Below, one piece after another: positions 30,314-40,443 of a stretch of 44,874 nt of DNA. The stretch's first letter is position 1. Every line of letters starts with the position of its first letter. A program made the translations under genes and the position numbers. Source of the stretch: a virus; IMG/VR virus record IMGVR_UViG_3300015360_000075, positions 1 to 44,874 of that record. One strand, 5' to 3'. The notes below the pieces were generated by a model. The model searched no databases. It saw only the letters and a program-made list of their open reading frames with translations, and was not told the origin of the DNA.

Positions 30314-33300
30314 CTCTATCCTCCTTCTTTTTTTGACGAACCATGCGAGCGTAGGACTCACTGACTTTCACGGTCTGCATCGGTGACAACCGATTGCTAA
30401 TCGCCTCACCGAGCGTCTCCTTACCAGACGCTACCTTACCCGCGCTACCCGCTATCTGATCCACCAGACCATGCGGCCAGAGCGTAGACAAAATCTTGTC
30501 AAACGTGACCAGCTTGTCTGACGTCGTAAACGGGTTTCCGCTTTCATCGACCTCCGCCAATCCAATAGCAGAATATTTATGGCCTCTACTGAAGAGGAAT
30601 TTCTTCCCATCTTTAGAACGGGATGGATAGAGCTCCTGGTCGTCGAAAAGATCATTGCCTGTAGCCAGCTCATATGCCGCCTTCGGAAACGTATGACCCT
30701 TGTCTAGTAACTGCTTTGGGACCTTACCCTGAAGCACCCGTTCCACTCCCCCCTTGACGTCAAGCATCTTCGCGGCGTCGTACATCGACCCCGATGGATA
30801 TATCCCGTACTTCATTCGCCCCTGTTCATCTCGCCCCAACTTTCGCGCACCACTATCTTGTATGTACGGCGACAACCCCTGCTTATCGTGCGCCGATGGA
30901 TCCTCACCGACGTTACGACGCACCTTCTCCAGCGCGACGAAGCGACCTACTTGCTCGGGGCTATATGCAGCCCGCAGCCAGTACGAAAGGTTCTTCGAGT
31001 AGAAACTGTAGAACGGCACGATCCGCTTAAATACTGCGGCCTCGAAATGCGTCACATCGCTATAGTCAAAGAACGTTCTCTTCACGACATCAGCGGCCAT
31101 ATCTTTGATCTTACCCAACTCCTTTGGCCCCGCGTTCTTGAACATCGGCGACCGCTCCAACGCTTCCTTGACCCTGAGATAGGTCATCATGCGAGCGGTA
31201 CCTTCCATATGCCCACCGATCCGACCAACCGCCTTCATCCACGGATTCGACAACCACGCCTCTGCACCGCGTTTCAGTAGCGACATAGGATCATTCGCCC
31301 TAGCCGCCTTCAACTGATCGGGTGTTTGTAGAAACGACTTCGTCCCATCATCCGCTAACGTCTTAAGCATCCCGCCATCGAGTACGCCACGCTCCAACGC
31401 CTCGGCCAAGTCAGCGCTCTTGTGTGCGCCTCTGACGTCATTCTTCACAAGAGAGTAAACGTCGTGACTAACACCCTTACGCAACGCACCGAACGACGCC
31501 GCATCGAGAAGCCCCTGCGTCCCACTCTCGATGAAACTTTTGGCCATATTGTCAGCCATATTATTCTTCAACCAGCTCAGGCTGAAATACAACATGTTGG
31601 CTTTCGCGAAGTTCGTGACCTTATCGAACCCACCCAGCACAGTCTCTAACGCACGCCAACCCGTCTGCTTCGCTGCCGTAGCGTTGTAGTCCATCATAAA
31701 CTTCATCGCCGTCTGCTCGGCATCATCGAGAAACGATTTCGAGAACTTCTCGGCGTATAACGCATATGACTTATCGCGTGCTCTCGCGAACACATCCGCC
31801 GCGACCTTATCGCCAGCCTTAGCTGCTGCCTCAAGCTGATCCGGCGCGAGCTGACGACCCGTCTGCTTCGAATACTCTTTCAAAGCCATCTGAATAGGAG
31901 CGCCCGACCTATCCAGACTCTCCGCTTTAGCGATGCCTAAGTTCTGCATCGCACCTTGGACCTTCGAGAAGTTTGACTTCTCGTACACGTCGTCAATGTG
32001 CCACTTGATACCGACGATGCCGCGCCCAGTCTTCAAGTCTGGCTTCCCATGACTCAACCCGAACACATCCGTATTCAACTTATTGATGACGGTATCGTTG
32101 TGACGCCCCCACGCGACGACCGCATCAGCGACCTCTTTCTTTTCCTTTTGAAGCAAAACTGGTAGAAAGTCCCGCTCAATACTCTGCTCGACACGACGAT
32201 TGAAATTGTTCATCACCCGCTTGTACGCTGGGTGCTTACTGTCAATCATCAACACCTTAGATTCCAACACACCCCGACGACGAAGAAACTCAGTCTTCAA
32301 CGTCTGCATCATCTCAGCGGCCCTGATCTTATCGACAGGATCCGTCAGCTCTTTCAATGCTTGGAATCTTCCTTGCTGTATCCACGACGCGATATTCGTA
32401 ACTCTCTGCATGCCTTTCCCAAAGATATCTCTCGACGTAGAGAAGTCTCTGAACTTACTGCCCCGTGTCCCCTCGGCATACATGTCAGAAACTTGATTGA
32501 ATCCCGTCTTGAAGAACGCCGACGCTTTGTCAAGACCTCTTCCAGACCCCACTCCAATACCTGCCCCGACTGCCGCACCGAGTAATTTGGTTCCGAGATC
32601 TTCGTCACCGTCCACGGACCCAACACCATACACGGCACCGATAGCCGCCCTGGTTGCCACCTGACCACGAGCGAACCTAATCGCATCGGCTGTCTTCAAC
32701 CCCAGCTTGGCGTCAATGGCACCACGATGGATCCCAGGAAGCGCCTTAGCGAGTCGCCCGCCACCCTTCACCACCGAACCCCACCCCGCGCTCACAAGCG
32801 TCAAAGGATCCGTAAAGATATCAGTCGCCAAATCCAACCCGAAGTCACCGACGTCACCAATCGTAAAGTTGCCATCGTCGACCCCGATCCTCACCTTACC
32901 GACCCCAGCGGCCTCTGTTGCCGTGTCCCTGAGATTCGTAGAACTCGTGTAGCGCTTCTTGTCAGCGGCATCGGCCATAAACTGAGTCGCCTTGTCGATA
33001 CGACCCAGGCCCTCCCCCTCAATGGCACCCTTGATCCCTGACCGCGCCACGTTGCCGGCATAGTCCAAGGCCCCAAAGACGTGATCCAGCCAACCCTCCT
33101 CTTTGACGTACTGATCCTTGCGCGATATCCCACGCTTGGTGAGTGCCTGCTCCTCGTGATCCTCACGGAACTTGTCGAAGTAGGGCTGCACCTTCTTAGA
33201 CTTCTCAGCCAAAGCGGGGTCCAGACCCTTGAACTTCGCGAACGACTCCTTGATGGTCATCGTCGACGGATCCAGGGGAGCCCTATCGTCGTGCCCCTTA

Positions 33301-33911
33301 GCCTGATTCCCACGCCCTAAAGCCCTACGGTATGCCTCAGGGTCATCGTCAGCGTACTCGGGGCTCCAGACCCCCTTTCCGGCCTTCTTAGCGACATCCT
33401 GCGCGTCAGTCAGCTCCTTCTGCATCCCCTTCGACAACTGACCAATGTATTTCGGGTTGTCGTACACCTTAGCGAACCCAGCCCTGACAAGCTCCACGTT
33501 CAGGTTCTTGTCACCTGCGTAAAGAATAGACACGTCCCGACCATAGAAGTCCCTGTGACGACTACCGACCTTTATCTCACCGTGGTCGCCCACCATCCCG
33601 TCCAGGTAAGCGTGAGCCGCTGGCCCAAGACCCTGACTACTCTCTGGAGCGTCAATCCCAGCAAATCGCGTCGACGTCCTCATCTTCCCACGACTGATCT
33701 CCATCGTGTCGCCATCTAGCGACCGCTGAAACTCCCCACCCTTAGACGTGCGCCACTCCCCAGCCAAGTCACCCGTAGACTTCGACGCCTGGAAACGCTG
33801 AAAGGCAGACGCCACATCGCCGGCTACTTGGCCGGCGTGTGTCTCAGTGGGTTTTACAGTCGTCTGTTGCTGCGCTTTCCACGCCGCATGACGTTCCTCA
33901 AGAGTCATCAT
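30297..33911 (-). CDS. Large internal (ejection) protein with N-terminal staphylococcal-nuclease domain (1204 aa)
   Basis: Residues about 60-185 form an SNase/thermonuclease-like domain with all main catalytic positions: LDGDT (D66, D68), RFAGIDAPE (R82, D87, E90) and GRDVSILY (R125). The T of the usual D-T-P-E is A here. The remaining ~1000 residues are helical with Gly/Ala segments and resemble the large T7 gp16-type ejection protein in place and size. The start overlaps the previous stop. It would travel in the capsid and enter the host with DNA. T7 gp16 has a transglycosylase at this end; here it is a nuclease. Confidence 0.82.
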   Translation of the reverse strand: MMTLEERHAAWKAQQQTTVKPTETHAGQVAGDVASAFQRFQASKSTGDLAGEWRTSKGGEFQRSLDGDTMEISRGKMRTSTRFAGIDAPESSQGLGPAAHAYLDGMVGDHGEIKVGSRHRDFYGRDVSILYAGDKNLNVELVRAGFAKVYDNPKYIGQLSKGMQKELTDAQDVAKKAGKGVWSPEYADDDPEAYRRALGRGNQAKGHDDRAPLDPSTMTIKESFAKFKGLDPALAEKSKKVQPYFDKFREDHEEQALTKRGISRKDQYVKEEGWLDHVFGALDYAGNVARSGIKGAIEGEGLGRIDKATQFMADAADKKRYTSSTNLRDTATEAAGVGKVRIGVDDGNFTIGDVGDFGLDLATDIFTDPLTLVSAGWGSVVKGGGRLAKALPGIHRGAIDAKLGLKTADAIRFARGQVATRAAIGAVYGVGSVDGDEDLGTKLLGAAVGAGIGVGSGRGLDKASAFFKTGFNQVSDMYAEGTRGSKFRDFSTSRDIFGKGMQRVTNIASWIQQGRFQALKELTDPVDKIRAAEMMQTLKTEFLRRRGVLESKVLMIDSKHPAYKRVMNNFNRRVEQSIERDFLPVLLQKEKKEVADAVVAWGRHNDTVINKLNTDVFGLSHGKPDLKTGRGIVGIKWHIDDVYEKSNFSKVQGAMQNLGIAKAESLDRSGAPIQMALKEYSKQTGRQLAPDQLEAAAKAGDKVAADVFARARDKSYALYAEKFSKSFLDDAEQTAMKFMMDYNATAAKQTGWRALETVLGGFDKVTNFAKANMLYFSLSWLKNNMADNMAKSFIESGTQGLLDAASFGALRKGVSHDVYSLVKNDVRGAHKSADLAEALERGVLDGGMLKTLADDGTKSFLQTPDQLKAARANDPMSLLKRGAEAWLSNPWMKAVGRIGGHMEGTARMMTYLRVKEALERSPMFKNAGPKELGKIKDMAADVVKRTFFDYSDVTHFEAAVFKRIVPFYSFYSKNLSYWLRAAYSPEQVGRFVALEKVRRNVGEDPSAHDKQGLSPYIQDSGARKLGRDEQGRMKYGIYPSGSMYDAAKMLDVKGGVERVLQGKVPKQLLDKGHTFPKAAYELATGNDLFDDQELYPSRSKDGKKFLFSRGHKYSAIGLAEVDESGNPFTTSDKLVTFDKILSTLWPHGLVDQIAGSAGKVASGKETLGEAISNRLSPMQTVKVSESYARMVRQKKKEDRDGKED

Positions 33912-34939
33912 TACTGCGACCCATCCGGCCCCGACGCATTCTGAAGGTAGAACTCCAACGCCGTGTTGTAGCCCATACCAGGCTTAGCCTGACCCTCGGC
34001 TTCGAGATGCTTACCGAAGTCAAACACCTCGTCATTGATCGGTCCCATACGAAGCTCATGACTACGATCCTCAGGACCAGCCCCCGGATACCTCTTCTTC
34101 GCGATAGCACTCAAAGCCTTTTTACTTTGAGTGAAGTAGCTCCTCTTCTCAGAGGACTCTCGTCTATCAGACCCACCACTGCGAGCAGCCGACGCCTGGT
34201 TGCCACGGATCTTGGCGAGCTCGACCTTGATGTCACGATTTTTAGCACCCTCTTCCTCGCGAAACTTCTGACGAAGCTCCTCGGCTTTAACCTGAGACGA
34301 GGCGTACTCCCTCTTGTATTTGATGTCGGCTTCCTGTTGGAACAACTTCGACTTGAGACCAAGTACGACCTTCTCACGCTCATCGTCACCCATAGGCGCA
34401 TCATACGAACCAAGTAGCTTGCTACCCGTCCATGAATCCGTCAGCGCGATCATCGGCGACAGATCCAACTTGCTGCCCTTCTTACCCTCGTACCGATCAA
34501 TCAGCCCCTTCAACTCTTTCAGTCCACCGTCGTCATCGGGAGCATGCGCCTCTGCGGCGGCCTCCAATACTTTCTGATGATCCTCAGGAGGTGCCCCTTG
34601 AGGAATCTTAGCCTTTGGCAACGGACGCCCAGCGACAGCTTTATTGGCACCCACCTGGCGCTTGAACTGTTCCCACTTGTCGTCCATCACACCAGTGGGC
34701 TCAGGACGCATCCCCCCACCAGCAGCGTGACCCTGAGACGCACCATGCTGGTCGCGGACCATCGGATCCTTTAGCTTCCCATCAGAATAACTATCACCAC
34801 CGAACATCTGGTCAGCCGTTGGTTCAGGAGGACCGACCATCTCCTTGATGCCCAACTGCCGACGAGCCATCGACATATCCTGATCAGACAACCCAGGATC
34901 GAATTGATGCTTGTAGGCATTTGGAATGCGCTGGCCCAT
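33911..34939 (-). CDS. Internal virion protein candidate (342 aa)
   Basis: Its stop overlaps the next ATG, and its start is 11 bases after the previous gene stop. The sequence is polar, Gly/Pro/Lys-rich with little hydrophobic core in the first half, then a charged helical region (YKREYASSQVKAEELRQKFREEE). This fits a T7-like gp15-type slot between two ejection proteins, but no sequence motif confirms it. Confidence 0.65.
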   Translation of the reverse strand: MGQRIPNAYKHQFDPGLSDQDMSMARRQLGIKEMVGPPEPTADQMFGGDSYSDGKLKDPMVRDQHGASQGHAAGGGMRPEPTGVMDDKWEQFKRQVGANKAVAGRPLPKAKIPQGAPPEDHQKVLEAAAEAHAPDDDGGLKELKGLIDRYEGKKGSKLDLSPMIALTDSWTGSKLLGSYDAPMGDDEREKVVLGLKSKLFQQEADIKYKREYASSQVKAEELRQKFREEEGAKNRDIKVELAKIRGNQASAARSGGSDRRESSEKRSYFTQSKKALSAIAKKRYPGAGPEDRSHELRMGPINDEVFDFGKHLEAEGQAKPGMGYNTALEFYLQNASGPDGSQ

Positions 34940-34950
34940 AACGAACCCCC

Positions 34951-35304
34951 TTAGGCGTACATGTTCCGCTGTTTCATCATCATGTCCTGCATACCAGCAC
35001 CAGGCATCTGACCAGCCGCACCAGCGCCAGCGCCCTGAGCGACGTTACCTGTCATACCGTATGCATTCCCACCAGCCGCCTCACCGCCGCCCATAGACTG
35101 ACCCATCATCGCACCCGTCATGCCACCCTGCATGACACGTCCCATGTGGTCGGGAGACGCGACGTTCTCACCAGTCTTGCCAGTGAACGTCGACCAACGA
35201 GACTTCGTTGATTCCACCTTCCTCGCCTCGTGAGCTTTCTTTTCCTCGCCCTGTGCTTTCACAGCACCCAGCGCTGCACCAATTGCAATTGCCCATGGAT
35301 TCAT
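34951..35304 (-). CDS. Gly/Met-rich small internal virion protein candidate (117 aa)
   Basis: The N-terminus is hydrophobic (NPWAIAIGAALGAVKA), followed by a basic segment and a tail full of Gly, Met, Ala and Gln (MGQSMGGGEAAGGNAYGMTG). Low-complexity proteins with a hydrophobic start in this position are typical of ejected membrane-pore components. Confirmation would need virion proteomics. Confidence 0.6.
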   Translation of the reverse strand: MNPWAIAIGAALGAVKAQGEEKKAHEARKVESTKSRWSTFTGKTGENVASPDHMGRVMQGGMTGAMMGQSMGGGEAAGGNAYGMTGNVAQGAGAGAAGQMPGAGMQDMMMKQRNMYA

Positions 35305-35316
35305 CGTCAGACTCCC

Positions 35317-36435
35317 TTATACGCCGAGTACCTTATTGAAGAACCCACCGGACCCACTACCTTGCCGCGCCTGAGCATTTGCTGCGTGCTGATTGCCAAT
35401 GACAGATCCCTGCGTATTCCAACTATCGAGCGCGTATGCGTTCTTACCCCTGACATCACCGACCAACGTCGCCTGATTGATAGCGTTGACTTGATTCTGT
35501 TGCCCGGCGTTAAACTGCGACGCCGCCGCCAGCCCAGCATTGTTGTTCTGATCGACACTCGCCCACTGATTAGCCTTCTGCATATTGAGACCAGCATTGA
35601 ACTGCTGCTCGTTCAGATTCACACCCTGGTTCTGGAACGCTACCTGATTCTTCACGTCTCTATTCTGCTGCTGAAGACCAGTGTTGTACTGATCCATCTG
35701 CAAGTTCATTCCAGGCATCTGAGTCTGAAGCTGCATCCGTTGTGCTTCGTCATTAATACCGATCCCGAGCTTATCCCGCTGACCCTGCCGAGCCACGCCT
35801 TGACGAGCCATCATGGAATCCCGTGACGATCCACGCGCCAAACGCTCCCGTGACCCACCTTCGAGACCACCTTGCATCGCCATGTCATTCGTGGCCTGGT
35901 TGAAAGCATTGCGTTGCTCAAAGCCGACCTGGCCCATTTGATCTTGCTGTTGCATCGCCTGCTGATCGTAAAGCTTCTTAGCCCACGGCGACGTATCAGT
36001 ACCGAACGCTCTCTTCTGAAGCGCGTCGATGTTGCCTTGAGCCGCTCCAAAGTTCTGACCGGCGTTTACGTCACCCGTGTAACCGACATCGTCGACACCG
36101 ACTTCCTTCGAAAGACCCATCCGCTTATCTAAATCGACCGTACTCGTCGAAAACGATTTGGCATCCTCAGGACCTTGCAACCTGTACTTGTTGTCGAGAG
36201 TACCGTCACGCTTCTGAAGCGACGCATACTTGGGCTGCTTAGCCATAAACTGATCCATCTGCTGAGTCTGAGCAGCAATCATCTTCTCGGTCTCAGCGTC
36301 ACGACCCTTCTGCTTTTGACCAAAAATGTCCAACGGGTCAGCATACGAAGCTATCTGAGCAGCCCCCCCGCTGATGCCTGACGACTTGGCGAAATCACTG
36401 ACCGCACCACCCACGGTCTTTACTGCATTACCCAT
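35317..36435 (-). CDS. Asn/Gln-rich internal virion protein candidate (372 aa)
   Basis: Strongly rich in Gln and Asn with little hydrophobic content (QQQNRDVKNQVAFQNQG), N-terminal amphipathic segment (VGGAVSDFAKSSG). It starts 3 bases after the GNAT gene and is followed by the 117-aa gene. It resembles gp14-type and related DNA-ejection proteins by composition and place. Confidence 0.65.
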   Translation of the reverse strand: MGNAVKTVGGAVSDFAKSSGISGGAAQIASYADPLDIFGQKQKGRDAETEKMIAAQTQQMDQFMAKQPKYASLQKRDGTLDNKYRLQGPEDAKSFSTSTVDLDKRMGLSKEVGVDDVGYTGDVNAGQNFGAAQGNIDALQKRAFGTDTSPWAKKLYDQQAMQQQDQMGQVGFEQRNAFNQATNDMAMQGGLEGGSRERLARGSSRDSMMARQGVARQGQRDKLGIGINDEAQRMQLQTQMPGMNLQMDQYNTGLQQQNRDVKNQVAFQNQGVNLNEQQFNAGLNMQKANQWASVDQNNNAGLAAASQFNAGQQNQVNAINQATLVGDVRGKNAYALDSWNTQGSVIGNQHAANAQARQGSGSGGFFNKVLGV

Positions 36436-36438
36436 TGC

Positions 36439-36789
36439 CTAGGCCTCCAGTCTCTTCGTGAAGTAAATCAGACCATCTTGACCGACATGATCCAGAACCA
36501 TGCCATACCCAAGAAGCACCCTGAGACTGTCAGTAGACCCCTTAGCGCGTGCGCTAACAGACCCAAGCATAACCTTGATCCCACGGGCCACAGCATCCGC
36601 AGCGATCCTGTCTGCCATCCCAGCAGCCGCGTGCGAGCGACGGTGCCTCTCTACAACGTAGATGTCCTCGATGTAGACGACCGTCCCTAACACGGGATGC
36701 TCGACATCAAAATGGATTGCGAACCCGTAATCGGACTCACAGATCGATTTGCCAAGTCGCTCAAAGATGTACTCGCCGTAAAGACTCAT
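36439..36789 (-). CDS. GNAT-like acetyltransferase (116 aa)
   Basis: A short GNAT-type pattern: EDIYVVERHRRSHAAAGM (the P-loop-like R/Q-x-x-G/A region), GIKVMLGSVSA, then SLRVLLGYGM. A small GNAT beside the ejection genes is a recurring feature of podoviruses; the substrate may be a virion protein or a host target. The start overlaps the previous stop (ATGA). Function inferred from the family. Confidence 0.75.
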   Translation of the reverse strand: MSLYGEYIFERLGKSICESDYGFAIHFDVEHPVLGTVVYIEDIYVVERHRRSHAAAGMADRIAADAVARGIKVMLGSVSARAKGSTDSLRVLLGYGMVLDHVGQDGLIYFTKRLEA

Positions 36790-37460
36790 GCCTCACTATC
36801 CTCGTAATGGCTGCTATCGCCCTCAATGTCAGTGTTCCCATCGACGATCATCGTCTTCAACGTGTCACGCATCAGATCACGCTTCTCGTCGAGCTCGGCC
36901 TTAAAGAAGACTAGTCTCGGATGACCCATCTTGCTGGCCACCTGCACCTTGACGTGACGCAATATAAAGTCGATGAACTCAGGGATATCGATCACCGAAG
37001 CGTCGTCGACGACAGCCGTTGCGTTACGCACGAACCAACGACGCAACACCGTTGAACTCGTTTCCGTAGCCGCTGGATACACGACGAACTTCGTACCCGC
37101 CGACCCAGTGTTATTTTCGATGTTGTAGCGATAGTCCTCATCGCCATCGACATAGGGGATCTCCCTCAGTTTGATACGTCCAACCTCATACGCTTCCTGA
37201 CCGCTCTTGTAGTAGCAAAGGCGGATCTTGTTTGCGTAGATGTTGCTTGGCATCGGAAACTCTGACGTGCCATTGACGAGAGCGACGAAATCGCTCGTCA
37301 GAAAGTAGTCTTCATGGAGCTGATGAATGATCGCTTCAGCTTCGTCGATCGCACTGTTGAACAACCTAATCATCTCCGGATCGTCAAGGAAACTCTCCCC
37401 CTGAATATCCAGCTCATCTTCGACAGCACGCTTCGCGTTACCGTATGTCCACAACTGCAT
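36786..37460 (-). CDS. Tail adaptor / head-tail connector protein (224 aa)
   Basis: ATG 37460 has CGGAGG upstream. Size, order (before the nozzle protein in the minus direction) and the helical N-terminus with SAIDEAEAIIHQLHEDY fit the T7 gp11/P22 gp4-type adaptor family. The C-terminus is acidic. It would sit below the portal and attach the tail. Confidence 0.72.
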   Translation of the reverse strand: MQLWTYGNAKRAVEDELDIQGESFLDDPEMIRLFNSAIDEAEAIIHQLHEDYFLTSDFVALVNGTSEFPMPSNIYANKIRLCYYKSGQEAYEVGRIKLREIPYVDGDEDYRYNIENNTGSAGTKFVVYPAATETSSTVLRRWFVRNATAVVDDASVIDIPEFIDFILRHVKVQVASKMGHPRLVFFKAELDEKRDLMRDTLKTMIVDGNTDIEGDSSHYEDSEA

Positions 37461-37462
37461 CG

Positions 37463-37804
37463 TTAGTCCTCCGCGTATGAGCCGATGAAGGCCCTGACAG
37501 TAACCGTTTCACCAGCGACCAACCCAGCCACCGTGAAACTCACGTTCGTGCGATCGAACAACCCATAGTTCCATTTGAACGTACCCGCACCTTCGGTCAT
37601 GACGCTCGTCTGCATCACATCACGCGGACGAAACCCGAAGTTGTGCAGGTACAGATACGTCCCATTCGCTACCCGCGAAATCTCGACGTGCTTCCCTATG
37701 AACTTTGAAAACAGATCCTCGTCAGAAAGCTTCTGCAACCGATCGAAGTTCTCGCGCACGACAGGATCCTGGACTTCGGCGATCACCAGCTCTAGGTCAC
37801 GCAT
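37463..37804 (-). CDS. Hypothetical tail-region protein (113 aa)
   Basis: The start ATG 37804 overlaps the stop of the nozzle gene by 8 bases. The N-terminal half is helical (DLELVIAEVQDPVVRENFDRL), the C-terminal half beta-rich and Gly/Thr-rich (FTVAGLVAGETVTVRAF). It sits between nozzle and adaptor genes, so it is probably a minor tail component. Family not recognised. Confidence 0.65.
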   Translation of the reverse strand: MRDLELVIAEVQDPVVRENFDRLQKLSDEDLFSKFIGKHVEISRVANGTYLYLHNFGFRPRDVMQTSVMTEGAGTFKWNYGLFDRTNVSFTVAGLVAGETVTVRAFIGSYAED

Positions 37805-40061
37805 TGCTGCCAGTCTCCGCGCCGTCAAAGCCCTTAGTAGCTTCGCCGAACATTTCCCAATTAATCGCGTAGCTCTCCAGACTCAAACGCTCTCCCTTAC
37901 GAAACCCTTTGATGATCCACGCATAGCTACCGTCTGCTGGCAACAATCCAAAGGATTCCTCAAGCGTCAGCGTATCGCCAGACACCGACAGGATCTTGTA
38001 ACCAAAGACATACCCATCGATATCGAGATGCAACTTGTAGCCGACGACACCAGCAGGCCACTCCTCTGCCAAATCATCGAAGATCGCAGTGTTGCCAGAC
38101 GCATCCGTGGTCACGTTCCCATAGCTATCTGAATTCAAAATGATCGTATTGGAATTGGTCATGCGAACTTGCTTGTAGATGCACCGTAGGCTTCCCTTGG
38201 GAAACATACGCTCGGCTAGTATCGTCCCACCGTAATTCCAAATGATCGAGGAATCACCCCACACCGTATCGACATCACCCCACACCACGTTGTTACGAAA
38301 CCGAACCTCTTTCAAATCCTTCGTAACGCCAGAGTCATCGTTAATCGACTGAATCAACAACGACAAATTCGTCTCATTCCTAGCGACGACCGTAATCTTA
38401 GGCGTAAACTTCTTCTGAATCTCCGTACCGAACGAAAACGCCACTGACACGTACTCATAAATGACTGACTTCGATGCCCACGCACTTGGCAGCGCTGCGG
38501 TATCGACTACTGGATCTGTGAACAGCCCCGCCTCGTGACGAAAACAGTACCCACGATTGTCTGCGCGAACCAATTCCGATTCGATGAACGCCAGTGACGT
38601 GGGAGCCATATCCACATCACTCGACCACGTCGTCACAGCCATCTCAGGACCGATACCACCCTGATACGGATCAATTACCCAGACATGATCGCAATCGGTC
38701 TTCGTCGCATCCGTCGTCATCGTCCAATAAATCCGACCGTCGACTGGATCAAGCGCCCCGTGAATACGACTACGCATCCCCCCAGTAGCCGTCGCAGCCT
38801 TGTAACTCGCGTTCAAATGGTTCGTGACCTTGACCATCCGAAAGCCATCAGTGAAATAGAACCCGTCGACCCCGGCGAAGTACATGCCCCCCAGAACTTG
38901 CACAATCGAATTGTGACTGACACAGCCCACGGTGCTACTGATGATCCGCTTTCGCGTAAACCCGCGCCCCTGGTTGTCGACGAACCCCTCAAAGCGATAT
39001 GCCTTCGTCTTAGTGAAGACCACCGGATAAACATCAATAACTCCGGCACCAACGATGTCCCCATCGACGTCCATAAAGTGAGCGCCTGGACAAGCATCTG
39101 GGTCATCCTTAAGCGCCTGACGAGCTCGGTACCCCTTTTCCTCCGACCCTTCCTTGACGTTCAGGTACCAAGCGACACCATCCGCGACGATCACAAACTT
39201 CGCCTGCGGAGGCGGATCGTTCTCGACTCTATCGCCCTCGGTGTAAATGGACGTCGTCAACAGAGCATCCGTTATCGTGTCGCTATACGTCGTCGTCCCA
39301 TTCGTGACCTCGCCGGAATACTTGAGGTCGACACCGCCGTTGACACTCCGATACACCTCGACCTTGATTGTCGCCGTGTCGTAACACTCAGTCGCACCGT
39401 TACTCAGCACGGGTATCACGGACACTGCGCAAGGCGTTCCAATGCCAATCGCTGACCCCAACGCATCCACTGCCTGGACAAACGTCAATGGCCCACGATC
39501 AACGTGCGTCACCGTGCCGACCGTGTACGTAAACTTGTGACAGAAAGCGTACAGGTACGAGAGACTCACCGCCCCGACTGAATCCAACGTACACACGGGT
39601 GCAGACGCCAACGCTGGCAGACCTAGATTCCTAATCCGCCACACACCGCCAGAATCCTTGAAGACCTTCCGCGGACTCGAGTACGTGTCCGTCGTGACGA
39701 GCAGGTGCTTATTCCACTCAGCCACTGAAATCTGTGACGCCGTAGTCCCAGCCCCAAACGCTGGATTTGACGACACCGGCCCCACCAACGTGTTCCATCC
39801 CGACGAAACGAAGTACAACGCTCTTGCTGACTGCTGAAACAACACCGACTCAAAGTAGACGATCTTACCAATCCGACTCACACCCGCTGGGATCTGATAG
39901 TAATCGACGTCGTAAATCTCTGACCCTGGTCGCTCGACAGGCTTCCTATTGCGACTGATCAAAAAATTATTGAGCCGCTGAGAACGATTCAGCGGCCCAT
40001 TGACGTAGTGATCGGTAATCCCACCAGACCAGTCGTCTATCTTTAACGCTTGGATATCCAC
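37797..40061 (-). CDS. Tail nozzle / stabilisation protein, gp12- or P22 gp10-like (754 aa)
   Basis: The start is GTG 40061 with GAGG upstream. It is a large beta-rich protein (long runs of Val, Thr, Ser, Asp strands) with MDIQALKIDDWSGGITD at the N-terminus, a form shared by T7-type tail tubular B and P22-type stabilisation proteins. It would form the nozzle of the short tail. Neighbours are the adaptor and the fibre module. Confidence 0.78.
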   Translation of the reverse strand: MDIQALKIDDWSGGITDHYVNGPLNRSQRLNNFLISRNRKPVERPGSEIYDVDYYQIPAGVSRIGKIVYFESVLFQQSARALYFVSSGWNTLVGPVSSNPAFGAGTTASQISVAEWNKHLLVTTDTYSSPRKVFKDSGGVWRIRNLGLPALASAPVCTLDSVGAVSLSYLYAFCHKFTYTVGTVTHVDRGPLTFVQAVDALGSAIGIGTPCAVSVIPVLSNGATECYDTATIKVEVYRSVNGGVDLKYSGEVTNGTTTYSDTITDALLTTSIYTEGDRVENDPPPQAKFVIVADGVAWYLNVKEGSEEKGYRARQALKDDPDACPGAHFMDVDGDIVGAGVIDVYPVVFTKTKAYRFEGFVDNQGRGFTRKRIISSTVGCVSHNSIVQVLGGMYFAGVDGFYFTDGFRMVKVTNHLNASYKAATATGGMRSRIHGALDPVDGRIYWTMTTDATKTDCDHVWVIDPYQGGIGPEMAVTTWSSDVDMAPTSLAFIESELVRADNRGYCFRHEAGLFTDPVVDTAALPSAWASKSVIYEYVSVAFSFGTEIQKKFTPKITVVARNETNLSLLIQSINDDSGVTKDLKEVRFRNNVVWGDVDTVWGDSSIIWNYGGTILAERMFPKGSLRCIYKQVRMTNSNTIILNSDSYGNVTTDASGNTAIFDDLAEEWPAGVVGYKLHLDIDGYVFGYKILSVSGDTLTLEESFGLLPADGSYAWIIKGFRKGERLSLESYAINWEMFGEATKGFDGAETGSNA

Positions 40062-40068
40062 CGTTGCC

Positions 40069-40443
40069 TCATGTGAACAGGCAGTCCACCGCCAGGTTGT
40101 CTACGGGCATGTACAGATAAAAACTCGTCGCCGTGATTCTTTCGTAATGCGGATAAATCCGGTCACCACTGGCGTTCAACAAAAACACTGGCCCCGAGCT
40201 CGACAATGACCACCCAGTTGGAACTGTCACCGTCTTACGAATCCTAGTCCCACTCGCCGACCACCCAGAACCTGTCACAGCGACTGCACCCCTGGTCATG
40301 TGCTTCGACGATAGGACAGAGGAATTCACTCCATCATGTGTATGGGCATCATCGAGAACCGTATTGGCACTCAGCGCATCCCAGAACTGCGCCCCCTTGT
40401 CGCCATCCTCAGGTTCTTTTCTGCCATACGTCAGATTGTTCAT
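40069..40443 (-). CDS. Hypothetical tail-region protein (124 aa)
   Basis: ATG 40443 has GGGAG upstream and overlaps the lipoprotein stop (ATGA). Short helical N-terminus (MNNLTYGRKEPEDGDKG), then a His-containing segment (AHTHDGVNSSVLSS) and a beta-rich C-terminus. Such HTHDG-containing small proteins recur near phage fibres, as far as I know, and may be fibre-assembly or base-plate parts. Confidence 0.6.
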   Translation of the reverse strand: MNNLTYGRKEPEDGDKGAQFWDALSANTVLDDAHTHDGVNSSVLSSKHMTRGAVAVTGSGWSASGTRIRKTVTVPTGWSLSSSGPVFLLNASGDRIYPHYERITATSFYLYMPVDNLAVDCLFT

